Shown: positions 1 through 7,853 of the stretch, in pieces
How the letters are laid out: every line of letters begins with the position of its first letter
How positions within the stretch are numbered: position 1 is the stretch's first letter
DNA from: an uncultured Lachnospiraceae bacterium
Lineage (GTDB): Bacteria > Bacillota > Clostridia > Lachnospirales > Lachnospiraceae
DNA length: 64,000 nucleotides
Reading direction: 5' to 3'
Assembly: GCA_910588405.1 (NCBI GenBank)
Contig: CAJUPT010000006.1
Coordinates: 5,206-69,205, forward strand
Made by a program: the position numbers and the translations under genes
Notes under the pieces: generated by a model
The model's input: only the letters and a program-made list of their open reading frames with translations
Database searches by the model: none
Told to the model about the DNA's origin: nothing

Positions 1-230
1 GCTTTTCTCGCTTCTTCCCCGCTCATCTCCGGATGTGCCGCCGTCATATGGGGCACGCACACCTCCACCATTTCTTCCATTGTACCCGCAAAGGTAAATG
101 CGCCGTTTTCAAAACAATATTTGCAGTAGTCTTCGTTTTTGCTACCGTCGGCATTGGTTCCGTACATCTCATCCGTCTCACCCATAGGCATACCGCAGCA
201 CTGGCAGAATTGTTGATTCATCTCGTTCAT
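1..230 (-). CDS. Zinc-ribbon protein, 3' end cut by window edge
   Basis: The minus-strand frame is open from an ATG at 230 to the window edge, so only the first 76 codons are seen. The product starts MNEMNQQFCQCCGMPMG and carries two cysteine knuckles, CxxC near residues 9-13 and CxxC near residues 36-39 (CKYC). This spacing is typical of the small putative zinc-ribbon family (Zn_ribbon_2) of Firmicutes, often fused to or next to other domains. An AGGAGG box lies 7-8 bases upstream of the ATG and supports the start. A tandem structured repeat (249-477) lies directly upstream of the ribosome binding site, so it would be in the 5' leader. The function is unknown beyond probable zinc binding. 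Confidence 0.75.
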   Translation of the reverse strand, partial: MNEMNQQFCQCCGMPMGETDEMYGTNADGSKNEDYCKYCFENGAFTFAGTMEEMVEVCVPHMTAAHPEMSGEEARK

Positions 231-248
231 TCTCTTTTCCTCCTAATT

Positions 249-477
249 TAGTTCCGCAACTCCCCTTCCAAGCCCCCTGGATCTGGGAGAATTTCCAGCC
301 ACTAAAGTGTCTGTAAATCCTCCCGGGGCTTGTACGGTATGTTGCTGTTTCTAGTTCCGCAACTCCCCTTCCAAGCCCCCTGGATCTGGGAGAATTTCCA
401 GCCACTAAAGTGTCTGTAAATCCTCCCGGGGCTTGTACGGTACGTTGCTGTTTCTAGTTCCGCAACTCCCCTTCCCT
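249..477 (-). repeat. Tandem array of the structured leader repeat (two full copies plus a partial)
   Basis: Two nearly identical 103-bp units (249-351 and 352-454) are followed by a 23-bp partial unit. Read on the minus strand, each unit runs from an AACAGCAAC-type end to GGGGAGTTGCGGAACT, which directly abuts the ribosome binding site of the gene starting at 230. In the first unit 270-276 (AAGCCCC) pairs with 325-331 (GGGGCTT), 285-294 pairs with 315-324, and the apical part pairs CAG/CTG and CAC/GTG (296-302 with 307-313). Related copies occur at 22278, 48383, 56452 and 63843. Confidence 0.9.
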
Positions 478-485
478 CGCTATGA

Positions 486-605
486 GCACTTAGGGTCTGT
501 CTTTTAGACCCTTACGTGCGATGCATGGAAAATTGTTAGCGGGTGTTCTTTAGCCGCTTACTATTTTCCAAAGCCTTACTACGGTATCCAGTATATCGCA
601 CATAC
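486..605. other. Hairpin-rich intergenic segment
   Basis: This stretch sits between the repeat array and the end of the WYL regulator gene. It contains a GGGTCT/AGACCC hairpin at 493-511. A longer stem at 526-570 pairs TGGAAAAT with ATTTTCCA and, inside it, AGCGG with CCGCT. No open frame of interest is present. It could serve as a terminator region for the WYL gene, or be the end of a small non-autonomous element. No clear U-tract follows either hairpin. Confidence 0.4.
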
Positions 606-619
606 CCTGACACCCTGTG

Positions 620-1516
620 TCATGGTTTATTTTTTTCGTAAATTAATTTCGCCTGCCTCGCCACGGCCTCTTTTAACGAAGCCGGGGAAAGGATTTCCAC
701 CTGGGTTCCGAAGGATAACAGATACCCGGTCAGCCACGCATCCTCCGGCATCCTGGCACAGGCAACAAGCGAGCCGTCCCCCTGCTGCCGCACCTGAGTT
801 TTGTCGAATTCATCATAAACCCTGTATGCCATTTCCCGTGGGAACCGAAGGGTAATCTGCCGGTATTCCCCTTCATAAGCCTCCTCCTGCTCCGGAAAAT
901 CCCGGCGCTGAAAGCCTTCCTCCAAAATTTCCAGATCCAGAATGCGGTTTAATTTAAACATCCGCCAGTCCTCCCGCTCCATACAAAAGGCTTTCAGATA
1001 CCATGCATTTGATTTGTAAGCCAGCTTACAGGGCTGTACGGTTCTTACACTGGCCTCGCCACTGGCTCCCGCATACCGGAGCCTGACGCTCCTGCAATGA
1101 ATCACCGCCGATTTCAGCAGCTCGAATTTTTCATTGTCAAACAGGTTATCCCCCCATCTGGAAAAATCCACCTCAAGCCAGTTCTCCGAAGGGAGCCGGA
1201 ACAATGCCGAAAGCTTCTGCAGCGTTTGGCTGCCGCCGATATTCTGCATGAAATTGATGCCCTGCAAGGCCGTAAGGATCTCCTGCTTTTCCTCCTCTGA
1301 CAAAACGGCCTGATCCAGCACAAAATCATGCATTAAGCGGATGCCTCCGTTTCTGCCCGCTTCCGCATAGACGGGAATCCCTGCCCCGCTCAGTGCGTCT
1401 ATATCCCTGTAAATCGTCCTGACCGACACCTCAAACTTTTCCGCCAGCTCCGGCGCGGTGGCCCGGCCTTTATCCAGTAAATAATATACAATCTTAAACA
1501 ATCTGCTCTCCTGCAT
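620..1516 (-). CDS. WYL-domain HTH transcriptional regulator
   Basis: A 298-residue regulator of the YafY/DeoR-like WYL family. Residues 1-60 form a winged HTH (LLDKGRATAPELAEKFEVSV then RTIYRDIDAL), followed by the middle and C-terminal WYL region (SNAWYLKAFCMEREDWRMFK), which in this family senses a ligand. The frame is open further upstream, but the ATG at 1516 has a GAGGAGA box 6 bases before it, so the longer frame from 1654 is rejected. It is transcribed divergently from the VanW gene with a 215-bp spacer holding two inverted repeats, which makes self-regulation or control of VanW plausible. The ligand is unknown. Confidence 0.88.
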   Translation of the reverse strand: MQESRLFKIVYYLLDKGRATAPELAEKFEVSVRTIYRDIDALSGAGIPVYAEAGRNGGIRLMHDFVLDQAVLSEEEKQEILTALQGINFMQNIGGSQTLQKLSALFRLPSENWLEVDFSRWGDNLFDNEKFELLKSAVIHCRSVRLRYAGASGEASVRTVQPCKLAYKSNAWYLKAFCMEREDWRMFKLNRILDLEILEEGFQRRDFPEQEEAYEGEYRQITLRFPREMAYRVYDEFDKTQVRQQGDGSLVACARMPEDAWLTGYLLSFGTQVEILSPASLKEAVARQAKLIYEKNKP

Positions 1517-1573
1517 CGCCGTCTCCTCGCTTTTCTGTCCGCATAGGTTCATTTGCACATTTTGTAAAACCGC

Positions 1574-1602
1574 TTCCATTATCGGCCATAGTATGATACA
1601 AT
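1574..1602 (+). promoter_or_regulatory. Possible promoter for the VanW gene
   Basis: TTCCAT and TACAAT are separated by 17 bases, about 130 bases upstream of the favoured VanW start. The match to the -35 consensus is weak. Confidence 0.35.
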
Positions 1603-1614
1603 TTTCCGTAGAAA

Positions 1615-1639
1615 GAGATTCCCTGTGATATGGAATCTC
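1615..1639. promoter_or_regulatory. Inverted repeat in the VanW leader
   Basis: GAGATTCC and GGAATCTC face each other across a 9-base loop, just downstream of the candidate promoter. This could be an operator for the divergent WYL regulator or an RNA stem. Confidence 0.4.
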
Positions 1640-1696
1640 CATTTTAAGAATCACCCGGAGGAAAAGTATGAAAGTAAACTTTCAAATCTACCTCAA

Positions 1697-1716
1697 TGAC
1701 GCAGCAAACTGCGTCA
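1697..1716. promoter_or_regulatory. Perfect 8-bp hairpin before the VanW start
   Basis: TGACGCAG and CTGCGTCA are separated by CAAA. The stem ends 14 bases before the ATG at 1731 and lies between two in-frame ATGs (1668 and 1731), each preceded by a purine-rich box. It may set which start is used or mask the second ribosome binding site. Confidence 0.45.
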
Positions 1717-1730
1717 GGAAAGAGGAAAGT

Positions 1731-2603
1731 ATGAAACAAAAAATTAGTCTTTTTATTTCCATGCTCTTATGCTTCTGCATGCTGTACGGAAGCGGAACGC
1801 CCGCTATGGCAGCGCCGGCAGCGCTTACGAACCTGACCTTTGACGCCGACTATTACTACAACACCAACGTGGATCTGCAAGTCGCCCTGGGCTATGATTA
1901 CAATAAATTATACCGCCATTATCTCAATTTCGGCCTGGCGGAAGGCCGGTCGGGCAGCGCGGAATTTAACTGCCTGGTCTACCGGAATAACTATCCGGAT
2001 CTGCAGACCGCCTTTGGAAATGACCTTTATGCCATCTGCCTTCATTATGAAACATCCGGAAAAGCCGAGGGACGGAACGCAATCACCAGCATTGCGGCGC
2101 CCGCGGCTGCTTCCGATCCCATGGCCGCGCCTGACGCCGCTCCCGTGGCTGATCCCGCCGGCACGCTGATCGGCGGCTATTCCACCGCCTACGATCCAAA
2201 CGCTTCGCGGGCGGTCAACGTGTTCCTGGCCGCATCCAGAATCAACGGCGTCATCGTCCAGCCCGGGGAAAGTTTTTCTTTCAACCGATCCATTCTGCCA
2301 AGGACTGCATCCAACGGCTATGTAGAAGGCTATGTCATCATGGGAAATCGGTTTGTTCCCGGAATGGGCGGCGGAATCTGCCAGGTTTCCTCCACCCTGT
2401 ACGCCGCCATGGTCAGCGCAGGCCTTCCGGCCACCGAACGGCATCCCCACTCCCTGTCGGTTGATTATATTCCGTCAGGACTGGACGCAACGATTTTCGG
2501 CAATACGTTGGATCTGAGATTCACCAACATCTTTCCGCAGCCCATCCAGATCCGGGCGGCGGCAGACCAGGGAATTCTAACCATATTGATTTATCTGCTG
2601 TAG
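1731..2603 (+). CDS. Secreted VanW-family protein
   Basis: A 290-residue protein with a signal peptide (MKQKISLFISMLLCFCMLYG followed by an AMA/AP-type cleavage site around residue 29). Two short Tyr-rich repeats of the type YYxxNxDLQxAxGxDxxxLYxHYxxxGxAEGR follow at about 37-110. They resemble repeats found in Firmicutes surface proteins. The C-terminal half is the VanW domain, recognised by PGESFSFN, GGGICQVSSTLY and HPHSLSVDYIPSGLDAT. VanW occurs in some glycopeptide-resistance clusters and is widespread alone; its biochemical role is unresolved. An alternative in-frame ATG at 1668 has a good GGAGG box but would bury the signal peptide, so 1731 is favoured. A strong terminator follows at 2616. 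Confidence 0.88.
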   Translation: MKQKISLFISMLLCFCMLYGSGTPAMAAPAALTNLTFDADYYYNTNVDLQVALGYDYNKLYRHYLNFGLAEGRSGSAEFNCLVYRNNYPDLQTAFGNDLYAICLHYETSGKAEGRNAITSIAAPAAASDPMAAPDAAPVADPAGTLIGGYSTAYDPNASRAVNVFLAASRINGVIVQPGESFSFNRSILPRTASNGYVEGYVIMGNRFVPGMGGGICQVSSTLYAAMVSAGLPATERHPHSLSVDYIPSGLDATIFGNTLDLRFTNIFPQPIQIRAAADQGILTILIYLL

Positions 2604-2615
2604 GCAGGCATACGC

Positions 2616-2643
2616 AAAAGGGGGATGGCATTCCCCCTTTTTT
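2616..2643 (+). terminator. Rho-independent terminator after the VanW gene
   Basis: AAAAGGGGG and CCCCCTTTT pair around an 8-base loop, followed by a run of T. It begins 13 bases after the VanW stop codon. Confidence 0.9.
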
Positions 2644-2882
2644 GCATCGATTTCTTTGCCGAAAAAACTCTAATGTGCCCTCGGAGCCTCGCAGTGCCTG
2701 ATTTTGTGAAATGATTTTTGTTCAAATGTATACAAATTTGTGAGACATACGTAGAGCATAAGTTAAATAAATTTGTGTACATCCAGCGAAAAAACTGCCG
2801 CAAAAGCAAATGCCATAAGATTCCAAGCGTACATTACTATGAAATTAAGGCATCAAAAGCTTTTTGCCGTAATGACTCCGAT

Positions 2883-4127
2883 TCATTCCAGATTCGCATG
2901 GCGCGGATACATGGTTTCGCCGGTCTCCCCGGTCAACTCCATCAATTCCAGAATAATACTGTCATATACCAGCCAGGAAAGCTGCTCGAACAAACTGCCC
3001 ATAGGCTGTATTGACGTTGCGGTATCCGCCGCCTGGTTTCCTTTTTTTGGGGTTGCTCCCGGTATCGTGATTACGATATCTGCCGCCTGCCCGATAGCGG
3101 CTTCCGGGAAGATCGTCAGAGTGCCCACCGATGCGCCGGCCGCTTTCGCCTTATTGACATTTGCCAGCATGCCGGCCGTCGTACCTGAGCCTGACCCCAC
3201 CACCAGAAGATCGCCTTTCCCGATCGAGGGCGTAACAGGATCGCCGACAAAGTAGGTGGTCAGCCCCAGATGCATCAGCCGGTTAGCAAAGCCCCTGGCC
3301 GCAAAGCCGGAGCGCCCTGCCCCTGCCACAAAAACGCGCTTTGCTTCGGCACAGGCCTTTGCCAGCCCATAAACTTCCTCCTGCTTCACCTGCGGGCTAT
3401 ATTGCGACAGTTCGTTTATAATCTGTTCCAGTTTCCCGCTGCCGGGATTATTTTCTTTTATACTATCCGGGCAGCAAGAGCCCCCGCTTTCCTCGACAGG
3501 CCGATGAATCTTTTCCGCAATATCTCTGGCCGACTTAACCGGATCTTCCGCATGGGCAATTCCCCCTCCCACAATCACGACATCCGCCCCTGCAAGCCGG
3601 TACTGCTCCACAGTATCCGCGCCGATACCGCCTGCGACGGAAACAGTGGATTGCTTCGCGTATGCTTTGATCTGCTTCAAATCCTGCAAAGGCGTCCGTC
3701 CTGCCATCTGCTGGTCAATGCCGGTGTGAACCGCGATATTGACGATTCCCGCCATTTCCAGTTCTTTTATCCTTTTTGGAAAATTGTCAACGCAGATCAT
3801 ATCAGCCACAATTTGCTTCCCAAATTCTTTTGCGGTTTTCACACATTCTTTTATGGTCAGCAGATCGGTGACGGCAAGCACTGTGACATAGTCCGCTCCT
3901 GCCTCAAAGCACATCTTCGCCTCCCATTCCCCCGCATCCATAATTTTCGCGTCCGCGAGAATCTCCTTTTCCGGAAAATGCTCCCGGAACGCCCGCACCG
4001 CATGCAGCCCTTCCCTGACCAAAAACGGCGTGCCGATTTCGATAATATCGATCTGCTCCCTCACCTGCTCACAAAGCAAAAGTCCCTGTTCGATAGTGAC
4101 CTCGTCCAATGCAATCTGTAATTTCAT
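2883..4127 (-). CDS. Fused 3-hexulose-6-phosphate synthase / 6-phospho-3-hexuloisomerase
   Basis: A 414-residue fusion. Residues 1-210 match the HPS (KDPGDC-like) TIM barrel: MKLQIALDEV, IEIGTPFL, ADAKIMDAGEWEA and SVAGGIGADTV. Residues about 230-414 are the SIS-domain isomerase PHI: VFVAGAGRSGFAARGFANRL and VVGSGSGTTAGMLANV. HPS condenses formaldehyde with ribulose-5-phosphate, and PHI converts the product to fructose-6-phosphate (RuMP cycle). Run backwards, the pair supplies pentose phosphates. The favoured ATG at 4127 has an AGAGG box 8 bases upstream; the longer frame would need a TTG. The gene stands alone with no other RuMP genes beside it. In a fermentative anaerobe a pentose-supply or formaldehyde-detoxification role is the likeliest reading. 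Confidence 0.9.
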   Translation of the reverse strand: MKLQIALDEVTIEQGLLLCEQVREQIDIIEIGTPFLVREGLHAVRAFREHFPEKEILADAKIMDAGEWEAKMCFEAGADYVTVLAVTDLLTIKECVKTAKEFGKQIVADMICVDNFPKRIKELEMAGIVNIAVHTGIDQQMAGRTPLQDLKQIKAYAKQSTVSVAGGIGADTVEQYRLAGADVVIVGGGIAHAEDPVKSARDIAEKIHRPVEESGGSCCPDSIKENNPGSGKLEQIINELSQYSPQVKQEEVYGLAKACAEAKRVFVAGAGRSGFAARGFANRLMHLGLTTYFVGDPVTPSIGKGDLLVVGSGSGTTAGMLANVNKAKAAGASVGTLTIFPEAAIGQAADIVITIPGATPKKGNQAADTATSIQPMGSLFEQLSWLVYDSIILELMELTGETGETMYPRHANLE

Positions 4128-4278
4128 GTAAATATCCTCTCTCAATAAAGATCTATCTATACCCGGTTACTGCTTGCCGTCAGCACTCCGCATACAAAAG
4201 GAACCGGCCTGCTGCCGAAAACTGCTGTCGGCTGATTCGTCCGTCTGATCTCTCTGTCATATAATATCACAGCTGCAG

Positions 4279-4974
4279 TTATTTTCTGTCGCACAAAAAC
4301 CTGGCTATCCCAACGTCATAAACCATAATCTTCTGCCCGAACCTTTCCCCCTCTTCTCCCGGAACTTTTCCTTCCAGAACATCTCCTGACGCATCATACA
4401 GTTTCCCGATCATATTCGGGCTAATGGGGCATGTCCCATGAGAAGGATAGATCTCGTCAAACCGATCCATATACCCTTCCAGCCTTTTCAAACTGTGTCT
4501 GTAAGCCCGCATCTCCCTCTGAATGCCGAACATAAAAATCATCCCATCCTGCACAGGATCGCCGCCAAAAAGCCTGCGGTTTTTCACATCCAGTACGGCA
4601 ATGCTCCCCGGCGTATGCCCCGGCATATGTATGATCTCCAGCTTTCTGTCCCCGAGATCCAATACATCTTTGTCCCATACCGGAACGATATCACCGCATT
4701 GCCTTTGGGCATGATAATAGTTGACCGTTTCCGAAGGATGCATATAAACCGCCCCAAACTGCCCGTTGCTGCGGATATGGTCAGGATCGGCATGAGTATT
4801 CAACAGTTCCACCGGAAGCTCCGTTAACGTTTCCGCTATCCCCTTTGCATCCTCCGTCTGCATTCCGCTGTCGATCAGCAGCGCCTTTTCTTTTCCCGCA
4901 AGAAGAAAAAACCTCACACCGTCCTCGTTAATCGCCCAGGTGGTCGGATCAATCTGTTTTACATTCACCTGCAT
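4279..4974 (-). CDS. MBL-fold metallo-hydrolase
   Basis: A 231-residue metallo-beta-lactamase-fold protein. The metal-binding pattern appears as NTHADPDHIRSNGQF (a variant of HxHxDH with the first His present as THAD), MPGHTPGS and GGDPVQDG, with a late His in YPSHGTCP. The family hydrolyses esters, thioesters or phosphoesters; the substrate cannot be inferred. An AGGAGG box lies 7 bases upstream of the ATG at 4974. It follows the decayed AlbA_2 gene in the same direction. Confidence 0.85.
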   Translation of the reverse strand: MQVNVKQIDPTTWAINEDGVRFFLLAGKEKALLIDSGMQTEDAKGIAETLTELPVELLNTHADPDHIRSNGQFGAVYMHPSETVNYYHAQRQCGDIVPVWDKDVLDLGDRKLEIIHMPGHTPGSIAVLDVKNRRLFGGDPVQDGMIFMFGIQREMRAYRHSLKRLEGYMDRFDEIYPSHGTCPISPNMIGKLYDASGDVLEGKVPGEEGERFGQKIMVYDVGIARFLCDRK

Positions 4975-5001
4975 CAGCCAAACCTCCTTATTTTTACTTC
5001 T

Positions 5002-5557
5002 TCAATCTCCAGCTTCCATTCCGATTGGAACCAATCCTGTAAGCAACCCTTTATCCTTTAGTCCTTTCATAGCCAAACGAATCCCATTATTTGACAGTCC
5101 TATTTGTTCCGCCAGTTCCTTTTGCGTAACCAAATCATTTTCTGTTACCAATTCCAAAATTTTACGTTCTGTTTCAGACAACTTTACCGCTTTTTTTGCG
5201 CTAGTTTTTATTTTTATGCCAGTCTCCGCAATCATTTCTCCATCCATACCGCCGCCCAGTTTCGTATCAAAGAAATATTTTTCATTTAGCGGAACTTTAA
5301 TCCGGAACACATCACCTTCCTGAAACTCCAGATCCTATCCGGAATAAAATTTACCATATTTAAGGATACTGTACCATCATCCTCTACGCCCATAAACAGG
5401 TCTCCCCAAAACGATTCAAAAAGGAACAGATACTTTCATACACATCATGCCCAATCCCATTCCCGCAGCGTTTAAATTCCACCGCAACCGTTTCTCCAAC
5501 AGCAAGCACAGCTTCAAATGCATTTAAATCCTTCCCGATTTTCTCCCATCGTTTTAA
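5002..5557 (-). pseudogene. Decayed AlbA_2 / winged-helix transcriptional regulator
   Basis: Two pieces of one family lie on the minus strand in different frames. The upstream piece (about 5380-5557) reads VGETVAVEFKRCG then SICSFLNRFG and, after a frame change, GDLFMGVEDDGTV, which is the AlbA_2 (Schlafen-like) nucleotide-binding domain. The downstream piece (5002-5310, 102 codons) reads GDVFRIKVPLNEKYFF then a winged helix (LSETERKILELVTEN, LAEQIGLSNNGIRLAMKGL). Intact relatives are usually above 400 residues, so the centre is deleted as well as frameshifted. The C-terminal 102-codon frame could still be translated as a small DNA-binding protein, but it lacks a clear ribosome binding site. 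Confidence 0.75.
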
Positions 5558-5558
5558 A

Positions 5559-5951
5559 TCACTTTTTTATATCGCTGTTCTTTCGCTGACTCTTTTTAGA
5601 AGCCGTAGCCGCAAAACTGATATCGATCAGTTCAAAAATTTTCTTCTCCGCAACCGTCCCGTCCAAAAGCACGGAAATCCAATGTTGCTTGTTCATATGA
5701 TATGCCGGCATAATCCCGTCCTGCTGGGTCAGCATTTCCCGAAGAAACATATCGTCCACTTTCAAGTTCATCACATCCACGTACCCCTCACCGGAAAGCC
5801 CCAGCTTATCCTTACGTACTCCCATGACAAGGGCAAACCATTTACGGTTATCGCTGTGACGGAACACGGCGTTATCATCGTATTTCATCCACGGATAATC
5901 CGGCGAAACATTATATTTCTTTTTTATGTAGCCAAAAACAAAATCTCTCAT
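5559..5951 (-). CDS. MmcQ/YjbR-family protein
   Basis: A 130-residue protein of the MmcQ/YjbR (CyaY-like fold) family, a predicted DNA-binding fold. Supporting stretches are PDYPWMKYDDNAVFRHSDNR near the N terminus, KWFALVMGV, and a C-terminal AYHMNKQHWISVLLDG, which is the family hallmark (HMNKxHWxSV). Its length matches the family. The ATG at 5951 has an AGGTGG box. It lies 56 bases after the deformylase gene on the same strand, so the two may be co-transcribed. The exact function of the family is not established. Confidence 0.88.
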   Translation of the reverse strand: MRDFVFGYIKKKYNVSPDYPWMKYDDNAVFRHSDNRKWFALVMGVRKDKLGLSGEGYVDVMNLKVDDMFLREMLTQQDGIMPAYHMNKQHWISVLLDGTVAEKKIFELIDISFAATASKKSQRKNSDIKK

Positions 5952-6007
5952 TCTATTCCACCTTCACGGCAGCCGACAAATGTCCCTGTATATATAAAGC
6001 GCTCCTA

Positions 6008-6418
6008 TCAGATAACAATCCCTTCCAGATGGTCGCACTCATGCTGGATAATCTGGGCAATATATCCTTCATACGCCTGCGTATGCTTCTGAAAGGACTC
6101 ATCCTGATACCGTACTTTGATCTTCCCGAACCGTGTGGTTTTCCTCACTCCGGTCAGGGAAAGACAGCTTTCCTCTGCCTCATAGGGCTGTGACTTCTGA
6201 ATAATAACCGGATTGATCATCACAAGATCCGCAAATCCCAGGGAAACAATGATAATCCTTTTCTTACTCCCTATCATATTCGCCGCCATGCCCACACAAG
6301 CCTCCCTGTGCGCCGCCAGCGTATCCCGCAGGTCAGCGATTACCTGCCTGTCTTTCTCCGTCGCCTCCTCAGACTTCTGGCCAAGAAACAGGATATCCTT
6401 CATAATCGGTCGAACCAT
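6008..6418 (-). CDS. def: Peptide deformylase
   Basis: A short, 136-residue deformylase that removes the formyl group from nascent N-terminal methionine. The three family motifs are present but divergent: CVGMAANMIG at 41-50 (for GxGLAAxQ), EESCLSL at 82-88 with the metal-binding Cys at 85, and QHECDH at 125-130 carrying the HExxH-type zinc site. The ATG at 6418 follows GGAGG by 5 bases; the frame runs further upstream without support. The small size and the missing Gln in motif I resemble the secondary deformylases of Clostridia, so this may be a paralogue rather than the main enzyme. Confidence 0.87.
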   Translation of the reverse strand: MVRPIMKDILFLGQKSEEATEKDRQVIADLRDTLAAHREACVGMAANMIGSKKRIIIVSLGFADLVMINPVIIQKSQPYEAEESCLSLTGVRKTTRFGKIKVRYQDESFQKHTQAYEGYIAQIIQHECDHLEGIVI

Positions 6419-6606
6419 AACGCCTCCATCTTTTCTCAACGTGCCTTTAAAGCGTGTTCTGCCTGAAAAATATATTCTATATAAAGTATATTCTGTTATC
6501 AGGGTAAAGACAAGCACTTTATGATAAACCGGTATTCATTAACCAGGATAGATAACATCAGCAGAAGCAGGGTATCGACAATCGGCATGGAACAGGTTTT
6601 AAAGCT

Positions 6607-6723
6607 AAATACCCCATAGCAAGCTACGGGGCATCAAGTTTGATGCACAGCAGAGCTACGGGGTATTTGACCCTTATGGCAGTCGCCAAATATCCGTGCA
6701 GGCATGGTTATTTAGCGACTGCC
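6607..6723. repeat. Nested inverted repeats, possible non-autonomous element
   Basis: An outer pair AAATACCCC/GGGGTATTT spans 6607-6668 and encloses two hairpins: CCCCATAGC/GCTACGGGG (6612-6631) and GCATCA/TGATGC (6631-6646). A further long stem GGCAGTCGC/GCGACTGCC lies at 6678-6723 with flanking AAATA/TATTT. The sequence has no reading frame. The dense symmetry suggests a MITE-like or structured RNA element. Confidence 0.6.
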
Positions 6724-6826
6724 CGCCGGAATAAATATAAAAACGGTACAGGCTACCAATCAGATTGTTTTCGTTGTATAATAAGACTGACGTACAGGAC
6801 CACATACTTTAATACTGGCTTATGTT

Positions 6827-7801
6827 TCAAAAATATTGTACCCTGGAATACCAATATTCATCCAGAGGCCGATATCTGGGATCGCCGACCGCTGTTCCAT
6901 TTCCCCTTTCATTCATCAGACAGGCAAATAAAATAAAATTTTTATAAGGTACATAAGTATCAATACATCTTTGCACCTCCTCAAGTATCTCCGGCATGTC
7001 CGCATCAACCAATGCGGCAGCGCCCGAACCATTAAATCCGCCTTCGACAATCAGTTTTTTTCCATATTCTTTCTGTATGGCAGTCAAATCGTTCATATGC
7101 TGAGCCGAACTCCAAATCCGTACCCCCATCTCCACATAATCAGGTACAATCGATTCGCATTTACCGCACGTATGCTGACAGACTACAGCCCCACTCTCTT
7201 TGATAGCGTCTAAAATCCGTTTTTGATGGGGTTTGATCAATTCTCTGTAACAAGAAGGTGACATAAAAAGATTTCTTGCATTTGCGTAATCATCGCAATA
7301 TGTAATCACATCCGGATGATAAGCCTCAACAATTTTCTTCAACGTCTGAATCTTGTGATCCGCAACAGCCCCAAAAAACTCATAACACTCATCCGGATCC
7401 TCCGCCATCGCAATCAACGCATTTTCAAACCCCATACAGGATGTGATCCGGTCAAATATTCCGGTTCCCCACATCACATTTACCACCTTTTTTGATCGGT
7501 CTACATCTCTCAGTTCCAGTTCTCCCCAAAACTTTGTGTCAATAGTATCAGTATCCATAAAAGTCATTTTATTTTTCCATTCTGATATTTCTTCAAAGAG
7601 ACATTGACCCGGAGCCGGAATAGCCCCTTCCGCACCGGCGATCCATCTAACACCATAGGAATCAAAGCCGCTTGAATCTCTTCTGGCTTTATCCACAAAG
7701 GCCGGAATCCCTCCGCATACATGATAAAGCTGTGTATATTCCGGCGCATACTGTGGTTTCCCATCCAACAATGCATAAAAATTTTCTTTTTCGTTCATCA
7801 T
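6827..7801 (-). CDS. UroD/MtaA-superfamily methyltransferase-like protein
   Basis: A 324-residue protein of the uroporphyrinogen-decarboxylase fold. It keeps the zinc pattern of methylcobamide:thiol methyltransferases: QHTCGKC supplies H-x-C and a third Cys follows 81 residues later (ILFACLMNERGNG). This is close to the H-x-C-x(76)-C reported for MtaA-type enzymes and is not a feature of haem-pathway decarboxylases. The YCDDYANARNLFMSP stretch is typical of these catabolic UroD-like proteins. The start is one of two adjacent ATGs at 7801/7798 after a GGAAGATGG-type box; the longer open frame overlaps the MFS gene. It lies 52 bases downstream of the MFS gene, so transporter and enzyme probably share a transcript. 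The substrate is unknown. Confidence 0.82.
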   Translation of the reverse strand: MMNEKENFYALLDGKPQYAPEYTQLYHVCGGIPAFVDKARRDSSGFDSYGVRWIAGAEGAIPAPGQCLFEEISEWKNKMTFMDTDTIDTKFWGELELRDVDRSKKVVNVMWGTGIFDRITSCMGFENALIAMAEDPDECYEFFGAVADHKIQTLKKIVEAYHPDVITYCDDYANARNLFMSPSCYRELIKPHQKRILDAIKESGAVVCQHTCGKCESIVPDYVEMGVRIWSSAQHMNDLTAIQKEYGKKLIVEGGFNGSGAAALVDADMPEILEEVQRCIDTYVPYKNFILFACLMNERGNGTAVGDPRYRPLDEYWYSRVQYF

Positions 7802-7853
7802 ATTTCCATCTTCCTTTCTTCTTTTTATTCTTATTAACTTATTGATTTTAAAT

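Noticed and set aside
33..251. Plus-strand 72-codon frame at the window start
   Set aside because: It is antisense to the zinc-ribbon gene and has no ribosome binding site.
249..477. CRISPR array
   Set aside because: The 103-bp units are directly joined without unique spacers, and no cas genes are near.
2591..2809. Minus-strand 72-codon frame after the VanW gene
   Set aside because: It reads through the VanW terminator and has no family resemblance or ribosome binding site.
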